Origin: Closterium sp. Naga37s-1
Lineage: Eukaryota > Streptophyta > Zygnematophyceae > Desmidiales > Closteriaceae
Reading direction: 5' to 3'
Assembly: GCA_947471745.1 (NCBI GenBank)
Contig: CANJKZ010001028.1
Location: 776,501 to 840,500 of the forward strand
Length of the DNA: 64,000 nt
In this document: positions 43,418 through 53,919 of the stretch, in pieces
How positions within the stretch are numbered: the first letter of the stretch is position 1
Layout: the number at the start of each line of letters is the position of its first letter
Translations under genes and position numbers: made by a program
Notes under the pieces: model-generated
Database searches by the model: none
Told to the model about the DNA's origin: nothing
The model's input: only the letters and a program-made list of their open reading frames with translations

Positions 43418-44617
43418 ATGGCGCAGCCAGAGGGGTTTGATGATGGTAGTGGCAGAGTGTGGAAGCTGAAGAAGGCCCTCTATGGGCTGAAGCAGGCCCC
43501 TAGGCAATGGTACATGAAGCTGCGCGAAGTGTTGGAGGGGATCGGCTTCACTCCCTCAACGGCCGATCACTCCTTGTTCATGCTTGGCGAGGGGGAGCAG
43601 AGGAGTTTCATGGTGGTTTATGTGGATGACATCCTCATTTTCTCACCCTCTTCTGACCTTGTGAAGGAGGTGATGCTGAAGCTTCAAGACAAGTTCAAGT
43701 GCAAGGCCCTTGGTGACGTGAGTTTCTACCTTGGGCTCCACATCGAACGAGATGTGGAGAAGCGGTGCATGCGGGTGCATCAACGAAAGTACCTGGAGGC
43801 ATTGGCTGCCAACTTTGGGCAGAGTGAAGGCCATGTGGCTACACCCTTTCCCTCTGGGTTCAAGTGTGTGAAGGGACCAGAGGAGGAGAGCGTTGGTGAA
43901 GAGGAGAGGCGCCGATTTCACTCGTTGGTGGGCAGCCTCATGTATGCGGCGGTAAACACCCGACCGGACGCCGCGTTTGCTACCTGGCAGCTGGCTAGGG
44001 TTGTGCAATGCCCTAATGAGGAGCAGGTAGCAGCTGGAATGAGGGTGGCCAAGTATCTTGGCCAAACACCGACCGTTGGGCTGCAATACTCGGCGGCGGC
44101 ACAAAGGCGCCAAAAGGGCGCGGATGGTGTTGAACCCGGGCGTTTGTTCCTCACCGCCTACTCGGATGCTTCATATGCATCAGAACCAGAGGACATGACA
44201 AGTGTGGGAGGCTTCATATGCTGTGTTGGTGGAGGCCCAACTGCTTGGGAGAGCAAGAAGCAGGTTGACCAAGCTTTGAGCTCGGTGGAGTCCGAGTACA
44301 TGGCACTCTTCCGTGCCGTACGGGAGATTGTGTGGCAGCGGCGTTTGTTGGCTGAATTGGGGGAGGAGCAGCAAGGACCTACCCCACTGTACTGTGACAG
44401 CCAGGGTGCCATTGCTCTTGCTAAGAACCCTGTGTTGCATGGACTCACGAAGCACATGAGGGTGAAGTGGCATTGGACGAGGAGCATGGTAACCGCGGGT
44501 GAAGTTGAGTTGCGCTACGTGAAGACCACGGGGCAGCCGGCTGACATGATGACCAAGAGGCTGGTGGAGCAGCAGCATTGGAAGTGTTGCAAGCTGGCTG
44601 GGATGGCTCTGAACTGA
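43418..44617 (+). pseudogene. B RT C-terminal part and RNase H
   Basis: MAQPEGFDDGSGRVWKLKKA, YGLKQAPRQWYMKL, catalytic YVDDILIF near 43620, CKALGDVSFYLGLHI, then RNase H: LVGSLMYAAVNTRPDA, AYSDASYASEPEDMTS, SSVESEYMALFRAVREI, YCDSQGAIALAKNP, HMRVKWHWTRSM and QPADMMTKRLVEQ, stop at 44617. All catalytic residues are present. The only defect is the upstream frameshift. Confidence 0.9.
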
Positions 44618-44647
44618 GAGAGCAACATATCCTAAGGCCAACAATCC

Positions 44648-44658
44648 GAGGGGGAGTT
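44648..44658 (+). other. B polypurine tract
   Basis: GAGGGGGAGTT, immediately before the 3' LTR. Confidence 0.85.
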
Positions 44659-45477
44659 TGTTGGTGCAACCCTACGGTTTGCACTCGGCTTGTTGTCCGT
44701 GTGCGTGAATGTGTGTGTGTATGGAATGGTATGAGGGCATGGGATAATATATATTTCATGCTTATAATTGTGTGTGAATGTTGAGTCATGATGTCGAGTG
44801 TGTGTGTCGAGTCAATAGCGAGTTATCGCTAGACGCGTGTTACGCGGTCGTTTGTGTCTCGCGCGCGGTTTCTATTTTGTCGTGCGCGGTTTCTATTTTG
44901 TCCTGTGTCGAACGTTCGGCGTGTCGCAGGTGTGTGCAGCAGACCCATCAAGAACTCAAGGATGAGTTTGTGATGAAGAGCCCGAGCCTTGGTGTCAAGC
45001 CTCAAGTGATTTCGAAGCTTGCCAAAAGGGTACACCTCAAGATATTGAAGATAGTTACATTACTTTGTGTAGTGTAACATTTCACTTGGTGTAGGCCCTA
45101 GTGAAGGGTAGTTTCGAGACCCTTCGTGGTTGGGGACAGTGTGGCACTGTTCCACATCACTGTACCTCGGCTCTTGGGGTTTGTAGGAGCTGGGAGTCAT
45201 TCCCAACTCGTAACTCTTCCTATCTTGTGTTCTAAGACTATAGTGGCTGCCATAGTACCGTTCGTTCAAACCGACGCTGTGTCGTCAATTCTTTATCAAA
45301 TCGTGCAATCTAAATTGTTAATTGTAGACGACGTGAAGACGCTCCAGATCCAATTTGAATCAAGTCATTTGCAGCTGTGAGCAGAACGCTATCAACGTTT
45401 GAAGCCGCTGTGCAGAAATCCGTCTGTGCTCTCTATCTTTCGTTTTAGGCACATTCAAGGCTATTGTGACTATAACA
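44659..45477 (+). repeat. B 3' LTR
   Basis: 819 bp, same termini as the 5' LTR. About five single-base differences (for example AATAGTGAG/AATAGCGAG and CCAACGCTG/CCGACGCTG) point to recent insertion. Confidence 0.97.
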
Positions 45478-45482
45478 ACGGA

Positions 45483-47686
45483 CTGTGCGGATCCAAGGGA
45501 TCAAGACAGCAGAGACTTCACCCTTGCTGCGCAAGGGGAAGACTGTGGTGTATCGCGTGTAGTCGTCAACTACCAGCAGAAAGTAGCGCTCGCGGCCCTG
45601 TCCACTGACGCGGGCTGGGCCCCACACGTCCATGTGGAGGGTCTGCAGGGGAGCAGTCATCGGGGGAAACGAGGAGGAGTGAGGAGCGGCGCGCTGCCGT
45701 CCCTCGACGCAAGGAAGACAGGGCGGGGCAGGCGAGGGCGGCAGGGGAGGCAGAGACCTGGGGAGACCAGAGACAAGGAGACGGGAGTGCATGCCACGAA
45801 GGCGTGGCAGGGAGGGGTGACCCAAGCGGTGGTGCCAAAGAAGAGTCTGGTGCGACAGGAGGCGACACGAGCAAGGGGCGGCTACCTGACCTGACGCGGA
45901 CACCTGAGCAGACGCAGCTACCTGAGGAGGCTCGGTAACCAGTGTGTACAGACTCGACCCTCGTCGACGAGTGAACGTAGCCAGGTGACGCCCCGTCCGT
46001 GCACGTGCAGATCGACACACGCTGACCCCCAGGAGTGGTGGTAGTGACCATCGCATCCTGAAGAGCAGCGGTACTCACCAAGTTCGTAGAGAACGAGGGG
46101 AGGTGAAGACCTGACAGTGAGCCGGACGGAACCGCCGGACACGGGAGGACAGTGGAGGAACTGGCAACGACCGGGCCCCCAGAGGGATCAGCCAGTCTGA
46201 CCGGAACAGGTGCAGGAAGAGGAGTGAGAGTGGTGCTGTAACGAAAGAAACAGCGTGAGGCGCCGGAGTCTAACGTTAAGGTGTGCAGGGCCTCAGCAGG
46301 CGCAGTACCAGGGGGAGTACCAGACGCACTAGCACCTAGAGCAGCAGCGGCTATACCTGGGTCAGGCGGCACACACCAGTAACAGTCACCCTCAGCACTA
46401 AAAGACAAAGCATATATGGCAGAGATAATAACATCAAAGTCTAGGTCAAAGATGGCAACTCCCGACCTAAGCAACTCCGCCCAGCGAGGGCGCTCGACGT
46501 CGTCACCAAACTCAGTGCGCCAGGCGTCGTCAAGGCGGGCAAAGCAGCGGCGCTCAGTGTGAAACCGCCCGCATGTCTTGCCCGCACGGGCACCCGTGCG
46601 AATGACATACGGGCAGGTCTCAGTACCCTCGCCCGCCCCACGCTGAACCAACCACTCACGGAGCTGCTGAGGCGTCTGAGTCTCGCTCCGACGCTGCTGC
46701 TGCTGGCCCCGACCGCCACCAGGGCCTCCACGCTGAGGTCCAGACCGACTACCACTGGTCCCACCGCCTCCACTGCCGCCACCCCCTCCGCTGCCTCCAC
46801 CGCCGCCACCACCTCCACCGCCTCCGCCTCCTCTACCGCTGCCCCCACTGCCACGCCCACTGCCACCTCCACCACCACCGCTGCATCCTCCACTACCCCG
46901 GCCACCCTTGCCCTTGCTGTTGCGGCGCTTCGTACTAATCGAAGCAGCACCGACGTCCTCAGGAACAGAGACGTCTGCAGCAGCAGCAGAGGCGAAGGAG
47001 GAGGAAAGGGGGGAGGGGGAGCACCCCTCAAAGAAAGGTGAGCGCGGGGTGCCACGAGCAGCACCTACAGCAACTGCACTAGTCTCAGCTGCGAGGAGAT
47101 GCTGCTCGAGGAGGTCAACAGTGAGGGAAGTGGGGTCGAGGGTGAGGAAGTGGTCCCTGACAGAGCGAAGGGAGTCAGGGAGGCGAGTGACTATGAAGTA
47201 GAGGGTGATGAACATGGGGGGCTGGTTCGTGAGAAGGAAATCAGCAGGAACGGTAGCGCGGTAGCGAGCGTCGCTAGTGCGCAGGTGGGTAACCAGGTCC
47301 GCTACTGTGGCAAAAGCCGACAGCTCAGGGAACAGGTAGGGCAGTAGCAGTCTGCCAAGAGCAGGAGTGGCAGGGGAGGAGTAGCGAGCAACTACAGCGT
47401 CGTACAAGGCCTGTGCTGTCCTGTGCTCGCCAAAGTGAGCACATTCTGTTGCGGGCAGGTGGTTGCGAATGGCCAAGCGGGCAGTAGCGTCACGAGAGAG
47501 CCACTGGGAACGAGTCGAAACGTCAGCTGTGGCGGGAGGGGCTGGAGCGGCACCGGACACGAGGTCAAACAGCGAGACACTGTCCCGACTGTCACTCAGT
47601 AGGTACAGTTGCAGATCGTCGTGCCACGTGTCAAATGCTACAGGCCTACCCTCCGGGTCGAACGGGAGAACTCGAAGCAACGCCAT
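45483..47686 (-). pseudogene. C Gag-protease-integrase (5' part)
   Basis: Gag starts MALLRVLPFDPEGRPVAFD at 47686. It contains TWHDDLQLYLLSD, VARYSSPATPALGRLLLPYL, a Gly-rich tract, and a Cys/His motif CPYVIRTGARAGKTC then GRFHTERRC (C-X13-C-X3-H-X4-C), not a normal CCHC knuckle. Protease LDSGASRCFFRYSTTL (D-S-G). Near 46005 the frame shifts by one base after VSICTC. The correct frame (45483-46056) continues with RTGRHLATFTRR, LLWHHRLGHPSLPRLRG with LPCVEGRQRAAPHS, LHMDVWGPARV and FLLVVDDYTRYTTVF, up to the B insertion at IPWIRTV. Joined across B the integrase triad would be complete. Confidence 0.9.
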
Positions 47687-49903
47687 AGGGGCAGAGGAGC
47701 CTGGGGGGCCGCGGGGCCAAACAAGGGGCCGGTGGGCCTAGGGGGGGGGGGCCGAGGGGCCTAGGGGGCCGAGGGGCCAAACAAGGGGCCGAGGGGCCTA
47801 GGGGGGCCGAGGGGCCAAACAAGGGGCCGGGGGGCCGGGTGCCGGTCTCTGAGGTGGGGCCGAGTGGCCTAGGGGCCGCGGGGCCAAACAGAGGGCCGGG
47901 GGGCCTAGAGGGGGCCGAGGGGCCTAGGGGGCCGAGGGGCCAAACAAGAGGCCGGGGGGGGGCGGGTGCCGGTCTCTGAGGTGGGGCCGAGGGGCCTAGG
48001 GGGCCGAGGGGCCAAACAAGGGGCCTAGGGGGGCGAGGGGCCAAAGGAGGGGCCAGGGGGGGGGGGGGGGGGGGGGGCGCCAATCTCTGAGGTGGGGCCG
48101 AGGGGCCAAACAAGGGGCCTAGGGGGCCGAGGGGCCAAAGTAGGGGCCGGGAGGCCGGGCGCCAGGCTCTGAGGTGGGGCCGAGGGGCCTAGGGGCCGCG
48201 GGGCCAAACAAGGGGCCGGGGGGCCTTGGGGGGGCCGAGGGGCCTAGGGGGCCGAGGGGCCAAACAAGGGGCCTAGGGGGGCCGAGGGGCCAAAGTAGGG
48301 GCCGGGGGGCCGGGCGCCAATCTCTGAGGTGGGGCCGAGGGGCCTAGGGGCCGCGGGGCCAAACAAGGGGCCGGGGGGGACTTGGGGGGGGCCGAGGGGC
48401 CTAGGGGGCCGAGGGGCCAAACAAGGGGCCTAGGAGGGCCGAGGGGCCAAGTAGGGGCCGGGGGGCCGGGCGCCAGGCTCTGAGGTGGGGCCGAGGGGCC
48501 TAGGGGCCGCGGGGCCAAACAAGGGGCCGGGGGGGGCCTTGGGGAGGCCGAGGGGCCTAGGGGGCCGAGGGGCCAAACAAGGGGCCTAGGGGGGGGGCGA
48601 GGGGCCAAGTAGGGGCTGGGGGGCCGGGCGCCAGGCTCTGAAGTGGGGCCGAGGGGCCTAGGGGCCGCGGGGCCAAACAAGGGGCCGGGGGGGGCCTTGG
48701 GGAGGCCGAGGGGCCTAGGGGGCCGAGGGGCCAAACAAGGGGCCTAGGGGGGGGCCGAGGGGCCAAGTAGGGGCCGGGGGGCCGGGCGCCAGGCTCTGAG
48801 GTGGGGCCGAGGGGCCTAGGGGCCGCGGGGCCAAACAAGGGGCCGGGGGGGCCTTGGGGGGGCCGAGGGGCCTAGGGGGTCGAGGGGCCAAACAAGGGGC
48901 CTAGGGGGCCGAGGGGCCAAGTAGGGGCCGGGGGGGCGGGCTCCAGGCTCTGAGGTGGGGCCGAGGGGCCTAGGGGCCGCGGGGCCAAACAAGGGGCCGG
49001 GGGGGCTTTGGGGGGGGCCGAGGGGCCTAGGGGGGCCGAGGGGCCAAAGTAGGGGCCGCGGGGCCAAACAATGGGGCCAGGCGCTGGGCAGGGACTGGTC
49101 CGGGCGCTGGGCAGGTACGGGGCCAGGCGCTGGGCAGGTACTGGGCCGGGAGCTGGGCAGTACGGAGCTGGGCGCTGGGCAGGTACGAGGCCTGTAGCTG
49201 GGCAGGTAAGGGGCCGGGCGCTGGGCAGGTACGGGGCCGGGCGCTGGGCGCGGAATGGGGCCGGGCGCGGGGCTAGGTACGGGGCCGTGCGCGGGCAAGA
49301 GACGGGGCCGGGCGCTGGGCGAAGGACGGGGCCAGGCGCGGGCTTGGTACGGGCCGGGCGACGGGCTAGGTACGGGCCGGACGCAGGCAGGAGACGAGGC
49401 CGGGCACGGGCTAGGTACGGGCCGGGCGACGGGCTAGATACGGGCCGGGCGCGGGCGTCGAAGTTGACGGGGCCAGTGGGGCCGAGGCGACGGGCTAGGT
49501 ACGGGCCGGGCGACGGGCTAGGTACGGGCCGGGCGCGGGCATCGAAGTTGACGGGGCCAGCGGGGCCGAGGCGACGGGCTAGGTACGGGCCGGGCGACGG
49601 GCTAGGTACGGGCCGGGCGACGCGCTAGGTACGGGCCGGGCGCGGGCGACGAAGACGACGGGGCCAGCGGGGCCGAGGCGACGGGCTACGTACGGGCCTG
49701 GCGACGAGCTAAGTACGGGCCGGGCGCGGGCGACGAAGTCGACGGGGCCAGCGGGGCCGAGGCGACGAGCTAGGTACGGGCCGGGCGACGGGCTAGGTAC
49801 AGGCCGGGAGCGGGCGACGAAGTCGGCGGGCTAGGTACGGGCAGTGCAGTAGGTGGTGGGCCCATTGAGACTAGGTCCTAAGACTTAGTTGCTCTTAATA
49901 CCA
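47687..49903 (-). repeat. C leader: GC-rich tandem repeats between 5' LTR and gag
   Basis: About 2.2 kb without a convincing gene. 47690-49060: related repeats of about 155 bp, marked by GCTCTGAGGTGGGGCCG-like strings at about 48165, 48318, 48474, 48633, 48790 and 48947, built from GGGGCCGAGGGGCCTAGG. 49064-49850: a second array based on GGGCTAGGTACGGGCCGGGC with a GACGGGGCCAG(T/C)GGGGCC marker. A 22-base G run sits at 48056-48077. C-rich in the element sense, so G-rich in the first cDNA strand. The predicted Pro/Arg/Leu-rich frames are by-products of the repeats. Confidence 0.9.
49889..49903 (-). other. C primer-binding site
   Basis: Sense TGGTATTAAGAGCAA next to the 5' LTR; a slightly diverged version of the usual initiator Met-tRNA complement. 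Confidence 0.75.
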
Positions 49904-50063
49904 TGTTAGAATCTTAGGCGAGGATGGTTGACTAGGAAACAAGGAAGGGTACAAGTAGAATGTCGAGAGAATTCTGTACCCCCTAAGGCTAAACCCACTA
50001 TAGCCTAGACAAATGTAAACACATGAACTAAGCCTAGATATAACTAAGCATTTATGTTTGACA
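49904..50063 (-). repeat. C 5' LTR
   Basis: 160 bp, TGTTAGAATC to GTTTGACA on the plus strand; outer flank GCCGC repeats the target site. Differs from the 3' LTR at two positions. Confidence 0.95.
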
Positions 50064-51437
50064 GCCGCTGCGGAGAGAGTGGCTCCCGCCGTGACGGGAC
50101 ACCCGGAGGACCTCCAAACTCAGCACGCTCAGGCTCAGCACCCCCAGGCTCAGCACCCCCAGACTCAGCACCCCCAGGCTCAGCACTCCCAGGCTCCACA
50201 CCCTCAGACTCAGCACCCCCAGGCTCAGCACCCCCAGGCTCCACACGCTCTGGCTCAGCACCCCGAGGCTCCGCACCCTCAGACTCAGCAACCCCAGGCT
50301 CAGCACCCCCAGGCCCCGCACCCGCAGGCTCAGCACCCCTAGCAGCACCAGAGTCGACAGCTACCTCGACAGGCTCGACAGGGTCTACCTGGGACACACC
50401 TGAGGGGGCAGGACCCTGAGGGGGGAGGGGGTCTACCAGAGGAGCACCTGGTGCTAGGAAGAGGGGCGGGGGGGGGAGAGAGGCAGTGCGGTAGGGAAAG
50501 AGACGGTGGTAGGATACCGACTCGTCAAACGTGACATCCTGAGAGGACAGAACACGACGCGAGGTGGGGTGGTAAAACTGCCACCCAGGTGCGTCAGGGG
50601 GGAAGCCAAGGAAGACACAGGGAACGGCACGGGAGGACAACTTGTCCGCAGAAGTATCGCGGACAAAAGATCGAGATCCCCAGACACGGAACACAGACGC
50701 ATTGCCAAGGAGACACGAGGCTGAAGGTTGATCTGATGCGCAGCGTACTGAACCACGAACGGCCACAGAAAATGGGGAGCAGCCGCATGGATCATGGACG
50801 TACGAGCGACGTCCATGACCATGCCAATGCGGCGCTCAGCAATCCCATTTTTCTGTGGGGAGGCCGGAAGCGTGAACGTCTGGTGGATGCCCTCCGCACG
50901 ACAGAAAGCCCTCAGAAGGTCGGAGGAGAACTCACCACTTCTGTCTGAGTGCAGACGCAGAACAGGAAGGTCCGAGCCGAAACTCTCGCTGAGCTGGCGA
51001 CGGGCACCGCGGATCCAGTCGATCAACACCTCAGTGACCTCACCCTTGCAGCGCAAGGGGAAGACTGTGGTGTAACGCGAGTAATCGTCAACGACCAGCA
51101 GGAAGTAACGCTTGTGACCCTGTCCACTGACACGGGCTGGGCCCCACACGTCCATGTGGAGAGTCTGCAGGGGAGCCTCTGTCGGAGGGAACTCGGAGGA
51201 GTGAGGAGCGGCGCGCTGCCGGCCCTCGACACAAGGAACACAGGTAGGGGCAGGCCCCGGAGGAAGGGGAGGGAGGGACCGGGGGAGACCAGAGACAAGG
51301 GTACGGGAGGCCATACCTCGAAGACGAGGCAGGGAGGGGTGACCAAGGCGGTGGTGCCAAAGGAGAGTCTCGTGTGACAGAGGACGACATGAGCAGGGGG
51401 CAGACACTGGACTAGACCTGGACGCGGCAGCAAACAC
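50064..51437 (-). pseudogene. D integrase and acidic linker
   Basis: Sense: LLWHHRLGHPSLPRLRG with CVPCVEGRQRAAPHS (H-H-C-C), LHMDVWGPARVSGQG, FLLVVDDYSRYTTVF, RLHSDRSGEFSSDLL and QKNGIAERRIGMVMDVA (D-D-E). A 40-bp deletion near 50706 removes the PETSPTLRWTG segment kept in C and shifts the frame; the other frame continues NASVFRVWGSRSFVRDTSAD, QDVTFDESVSYHRLFPY, then GGAEPGGAESEGVEPGS-like acidic repeats (50120-50345) up to the C insertion at 50064. Confidence 0.88.
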
Positions 51438-51439
51438 CT

Positions 51440-53191
51440 GACCAGACGCGGTATCCGAAGGAGACGCAGTAGTCAGTGTTTACAGGCTCGACCCAGGCCA
51501 TCGGGTGAACGTGGCCAGGTGGCGGCCCGTCCGAGAGCAAGTGCAGTGGGTCACACGCTGACCTCCAGGGGTGAAATGCTCAACCCACAAGTCCTGAAGG
51601 TCAGCTCCACTCACCAAGTTCGTAGAGAACGAGGGGAGGTGGAGTCCCGACAGCAAGCCCGACGGGGCCGCAGGACACGGTAGAACCGTGGAAGAGTGCG
51701 CAAGGACTGGGCCTCCAGAGGGGTCAGCCGGGGAGACTGCTACAGGCCGACTGAGCGGCGTGAGTGTGGTGCTGTCGCGAAAGAAGGAGCGCGAAGCACC
51801 AGAGTCAAGTGTGAAAGTGTGCAGGCCTCAGTAGGTGCAGTACCAGAGAGAGCAGACTCACCAGCACCTGGAGAAGCAGACTCACTAGTACCTGGAGCAG
51901 CAGACTCACAAGTACCTGGAGCGGCAGACGCACTAGCACCTAGAGCAGCAGCCTCAATGCCCGGGTCGGGCGGAACACACAGGTAACAGTCACCCTCAGC
52001 ACTTCAGTCACAGCATACATGGCAGCAAGGATAGCATTGAAATCAAGATCAATGATAGCAACATTCTGCTTAAGCAGATCACCCCAGCGAGGGAGCTCAA
52101 CAGCGTAAGGAAACTGGGCGCGCCAGGCATCGCTCAGGCGACCGAAGCAGCGCTGCGCAGTGTGTTGCAGCCCGCACGTCTCCCCACGGCGCCCGCCGGT
52201 GCGAAGAACGTAAGTGTAGGGACCAACACCCCCAGCGTACCACTCACAAAGCAGCTGGGCCGACGGGGTCTGACGGGAATGCGGCTGCTGCTGGCGCTGG
52301 CTAACACCAAAGCCTCTACGCTGCGTGGCTCCACCTCGACCAGCTCCACCGCCGCCGCCACCTCCACCGCCGCTGCCGCTGCCTCCACCACCCCCACCGC
52401 CGCCACCGAAGCCCCCACTCCCGCCACCTCCCCCACCTCCACCACCATCCCCTCCGCCTCCTCCACCGCCTCCACCGCCGCCCCCACCGTCCCCTCCACC
52501 ACCCTTGCCCCCCTTGCCCTTGCTGTTGCGGCGCCTCCCACTAGGAGCGAGGGTCGCCTCGAGAAGCACCTACAGCAACGATACTCTTCTCAGCTGTAGT
52601 GAGGCGCTCCTCTAGCAGGTCGACAGTGAGCTCGGTGGAGCAAAGGGAGAGAAAGTGGTCCCTGAATGAAGCAAGGGAGTCAGGAAGGCGGGTGACTAGG
52701 TAGTAAAGGGTGATGTACATGGGGGGAGGGTTCTTGGCACAAAACTCAGTGGAAAGCACAGAGCGGTAGCGGGCGTCACTAGTGCGGAGGTGAGTAATGA
52801 GGTCAGCGACTGTGGCAAAGGCGGCAAGGTCAGGGAACAGGTACGGCAGCATGAGGCGGCTGAGGGCAGCAGTGGCAGGGGAGGAGTAGCGTGATACTAC
52901 AGCATCATGCACAGACTTAGCAGTCTTGTACTGGCCAAAGTGCGCGCGCTCAGAAGACGGCAGGTGATTACGAACAGCAAGGCGAGCAACAGCGTCACGA
53001 GTGGTCCACTGCGAGTGAACCGTACTGTCAGCAGTGGCAGCAGGTGCAGTAGAGACACCGGACGTGTGATCGAAAAGGGACACTCCGTCCTTAGAGTCAC
53101 ACTGAAGAAAGAGCTGCAGGTCGTCAACCCACACGTCAAAGTCAACCGCACGCCCCTCAGCAACAAAGGTAAGAACGGTAGGGCTAGCCAT
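51440..53191 (-). pseudogene. D Gag and protease
   Basis: Gag begins MASPTVLTFVAEGRAVDFD at 53191, with VWVDDLQLFLQCD, VVSRYSSPATAALSRLMLPY and VDLLEERLTTAEKSIVAVG. A shift near 52550 leads to a Gly-rich tract (glycine runs 52330-52500) and the motif YVLRTGGRRGETCGLQHTAQ followed by RC, in which the first Cys of the C-X13-C-X3-H-X4-C pattern is Tyr. Protease TLDSGASRSFFRDSTTL is readable near 51800, in a region with further frame changes. The gag start follows an Ala-codon-rich GCT repeat as in E. Confidence 0.82.
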
Positions 53192-53793
53192 AGCAGCAAT
53201 AGCAGCTGTAGCAGCAGTAGCAGCAGTGGCAGCAGAAACAGCAGTAGCAGCAGTAGCAGCGCGGCCTGGGCAGTGCGGCTCATTAGGGCGGCGCGGCTCG
53301 GCAGGGCGGCGTGGCTCGGTAGGGCGGCGCGGCTCGGCTGGGCGGCGCGGCTCGACTCCTGGCGGCGCGGCGCGGCAAGGCGGCGCGGCTCGGCTGGGCG
53401 GCGCGGCTCGGCTGGGCGCCGCGGGTGCTTACCAGGAGCGGGTGCAGGGCAGGGCCGCAGCTGGCGGTTAGGGCAGGGCCGCGACTGGGGCGGCTGCAGG
53501 GCAGGGCCGCTACTTGGCAGCGGTAGAGCAGGGCCGCGACAGGGCGGCAGCAGGGCAGGGCCGTTGCTGGACGGCAGGGTAGGGCAGGGCCGCGACGGTA
53601 GGGGCCGCGACGGCAGGGGCCGCGACAGGAGGGGCCGCGACGGCAGGGGCCGCGACGGCAGGGGCCGCGACTGCAGGGGCCGCGACAGCAGGGGCCGCGA
53701 CAGCAGGGGCCGCGACGGCAGGGGCCGCGACAGGAGGGGCCGCGACAGCAGGGGCCGCGACGGCAGGGGCCGCGATTCAGCTTCAACTGGACG
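53192..53793 (-). repeat. D leader: GC-rich repeats
   Basis: Next to gag a trinucleotide tract (plus strand AGCAGC..., 53190-53258), then GGCGCGGCTCGGC repeats (53278-53420), then about a dozen GGGGCCGCGACGGCA(G)-type units of 15-18 bp (53580-53776). C-rich in the element sense. Ends at the E LTR; no D PBS or LTR remains. No gene. Confidence 0.85.
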
Positions 53794-53907
53794 TGTTTGA
53801 AGAATCCTACAGCCCAGGGTAGCCCATAAGGGGTACAACCCAATTAGGGTTAGTACTTGTACCCAACTTCTGCTCAATGCATTCATTCTCGTTCATCATT
53901 CTGACAT
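53794..53907 (+). repeat. E 5' LTR
   Basis: 114 bp, TGTTTGAAGA to ATTCTGACA, followed directly by a PBS. Assigned as an LTR from the TG/CA ends, PBS and the similar ...TTCTGACA end of D and G LTRs in sense. No partner copy is in the window. Confidence 0.75.
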
Positions 53908-53919
53908 GGTTTCAGAGCA
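53908..53919 (+). other. E primer-binding site
   Basis: TGGTTTCAGAGC, directly after the LTR; one mismatch from TGGTATCAGAGC. Confidence 0.82.

Larger units (their letters stand above)
38995..45477 (+). mobile_element. Copia element B, full length and young, inserted in C
   Basis: 6483-bp element with 819-bp LTRs (38995-39813, 44659-45477) differing at about five positions by eye, ACGGA duplications at 38990-38994 and 45478-45482, PBS and purine tract. gag-pol is nearly intact, with one in-frame TAG (41497) between protease and integrase and one extra base near 43416 in RT. It interrupts the C integrase. The best preserved element in the window. Confidence 0.97.
35185..50063 (-). mobile_element. 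Copia element C, full length, inserted in D
   Basis: Minus-strand element with 160-bp LTRs (35185-35344 and 49904-50063; two differences by eye) and GCCGC duplications at 35180-35184 and 50064-50068. Without B it is about 8.4 kb: leader 47687-49903, gag-protease-integrase, linker, RT, RNase H, 3' region. A 43-bp deletion removed the RT YVDD motif, and there is a one-base frameshift near 46005. B splits its integrase. Confidence 0.95.
32198..53793 (-). mobile_element. Copia element D, split by C; 5' LTR missing
   Basis: Minus-strand element inserted in the A3 3' LTR. 3' LTR at 32198-32328, then 3' untranslated region, RNase H, RT, linker (to 35184), element C (35185-50063), then linker, integrase (50064-51437), protease/Gag (51440-53191) and a GC-rich leader to 53793. 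No 5' LTR or PBS is visible because E begins at 53794. Many lesions: a TAG before the RT catalytic half (33828), deletions near 34060 and 50706, and a stop truncating RNase H. Confidence 0.88.

Noticed and set aside
47646..49298. Pro/Arg/Leu-rich frames in the GC-rich leader of C
   Set aside because: Produced by GGGGCC-type tandem repeats. Frames are open on both strands and out of frame with the C gag start.
53794..53907. This LTR as the 5' LTR of D (minus strand)
   Set aside because: A primer-binding site follows it on the plus strand, and no PBS is seen on its D side; it fits E. It differs clearly from the D 3' LTR.
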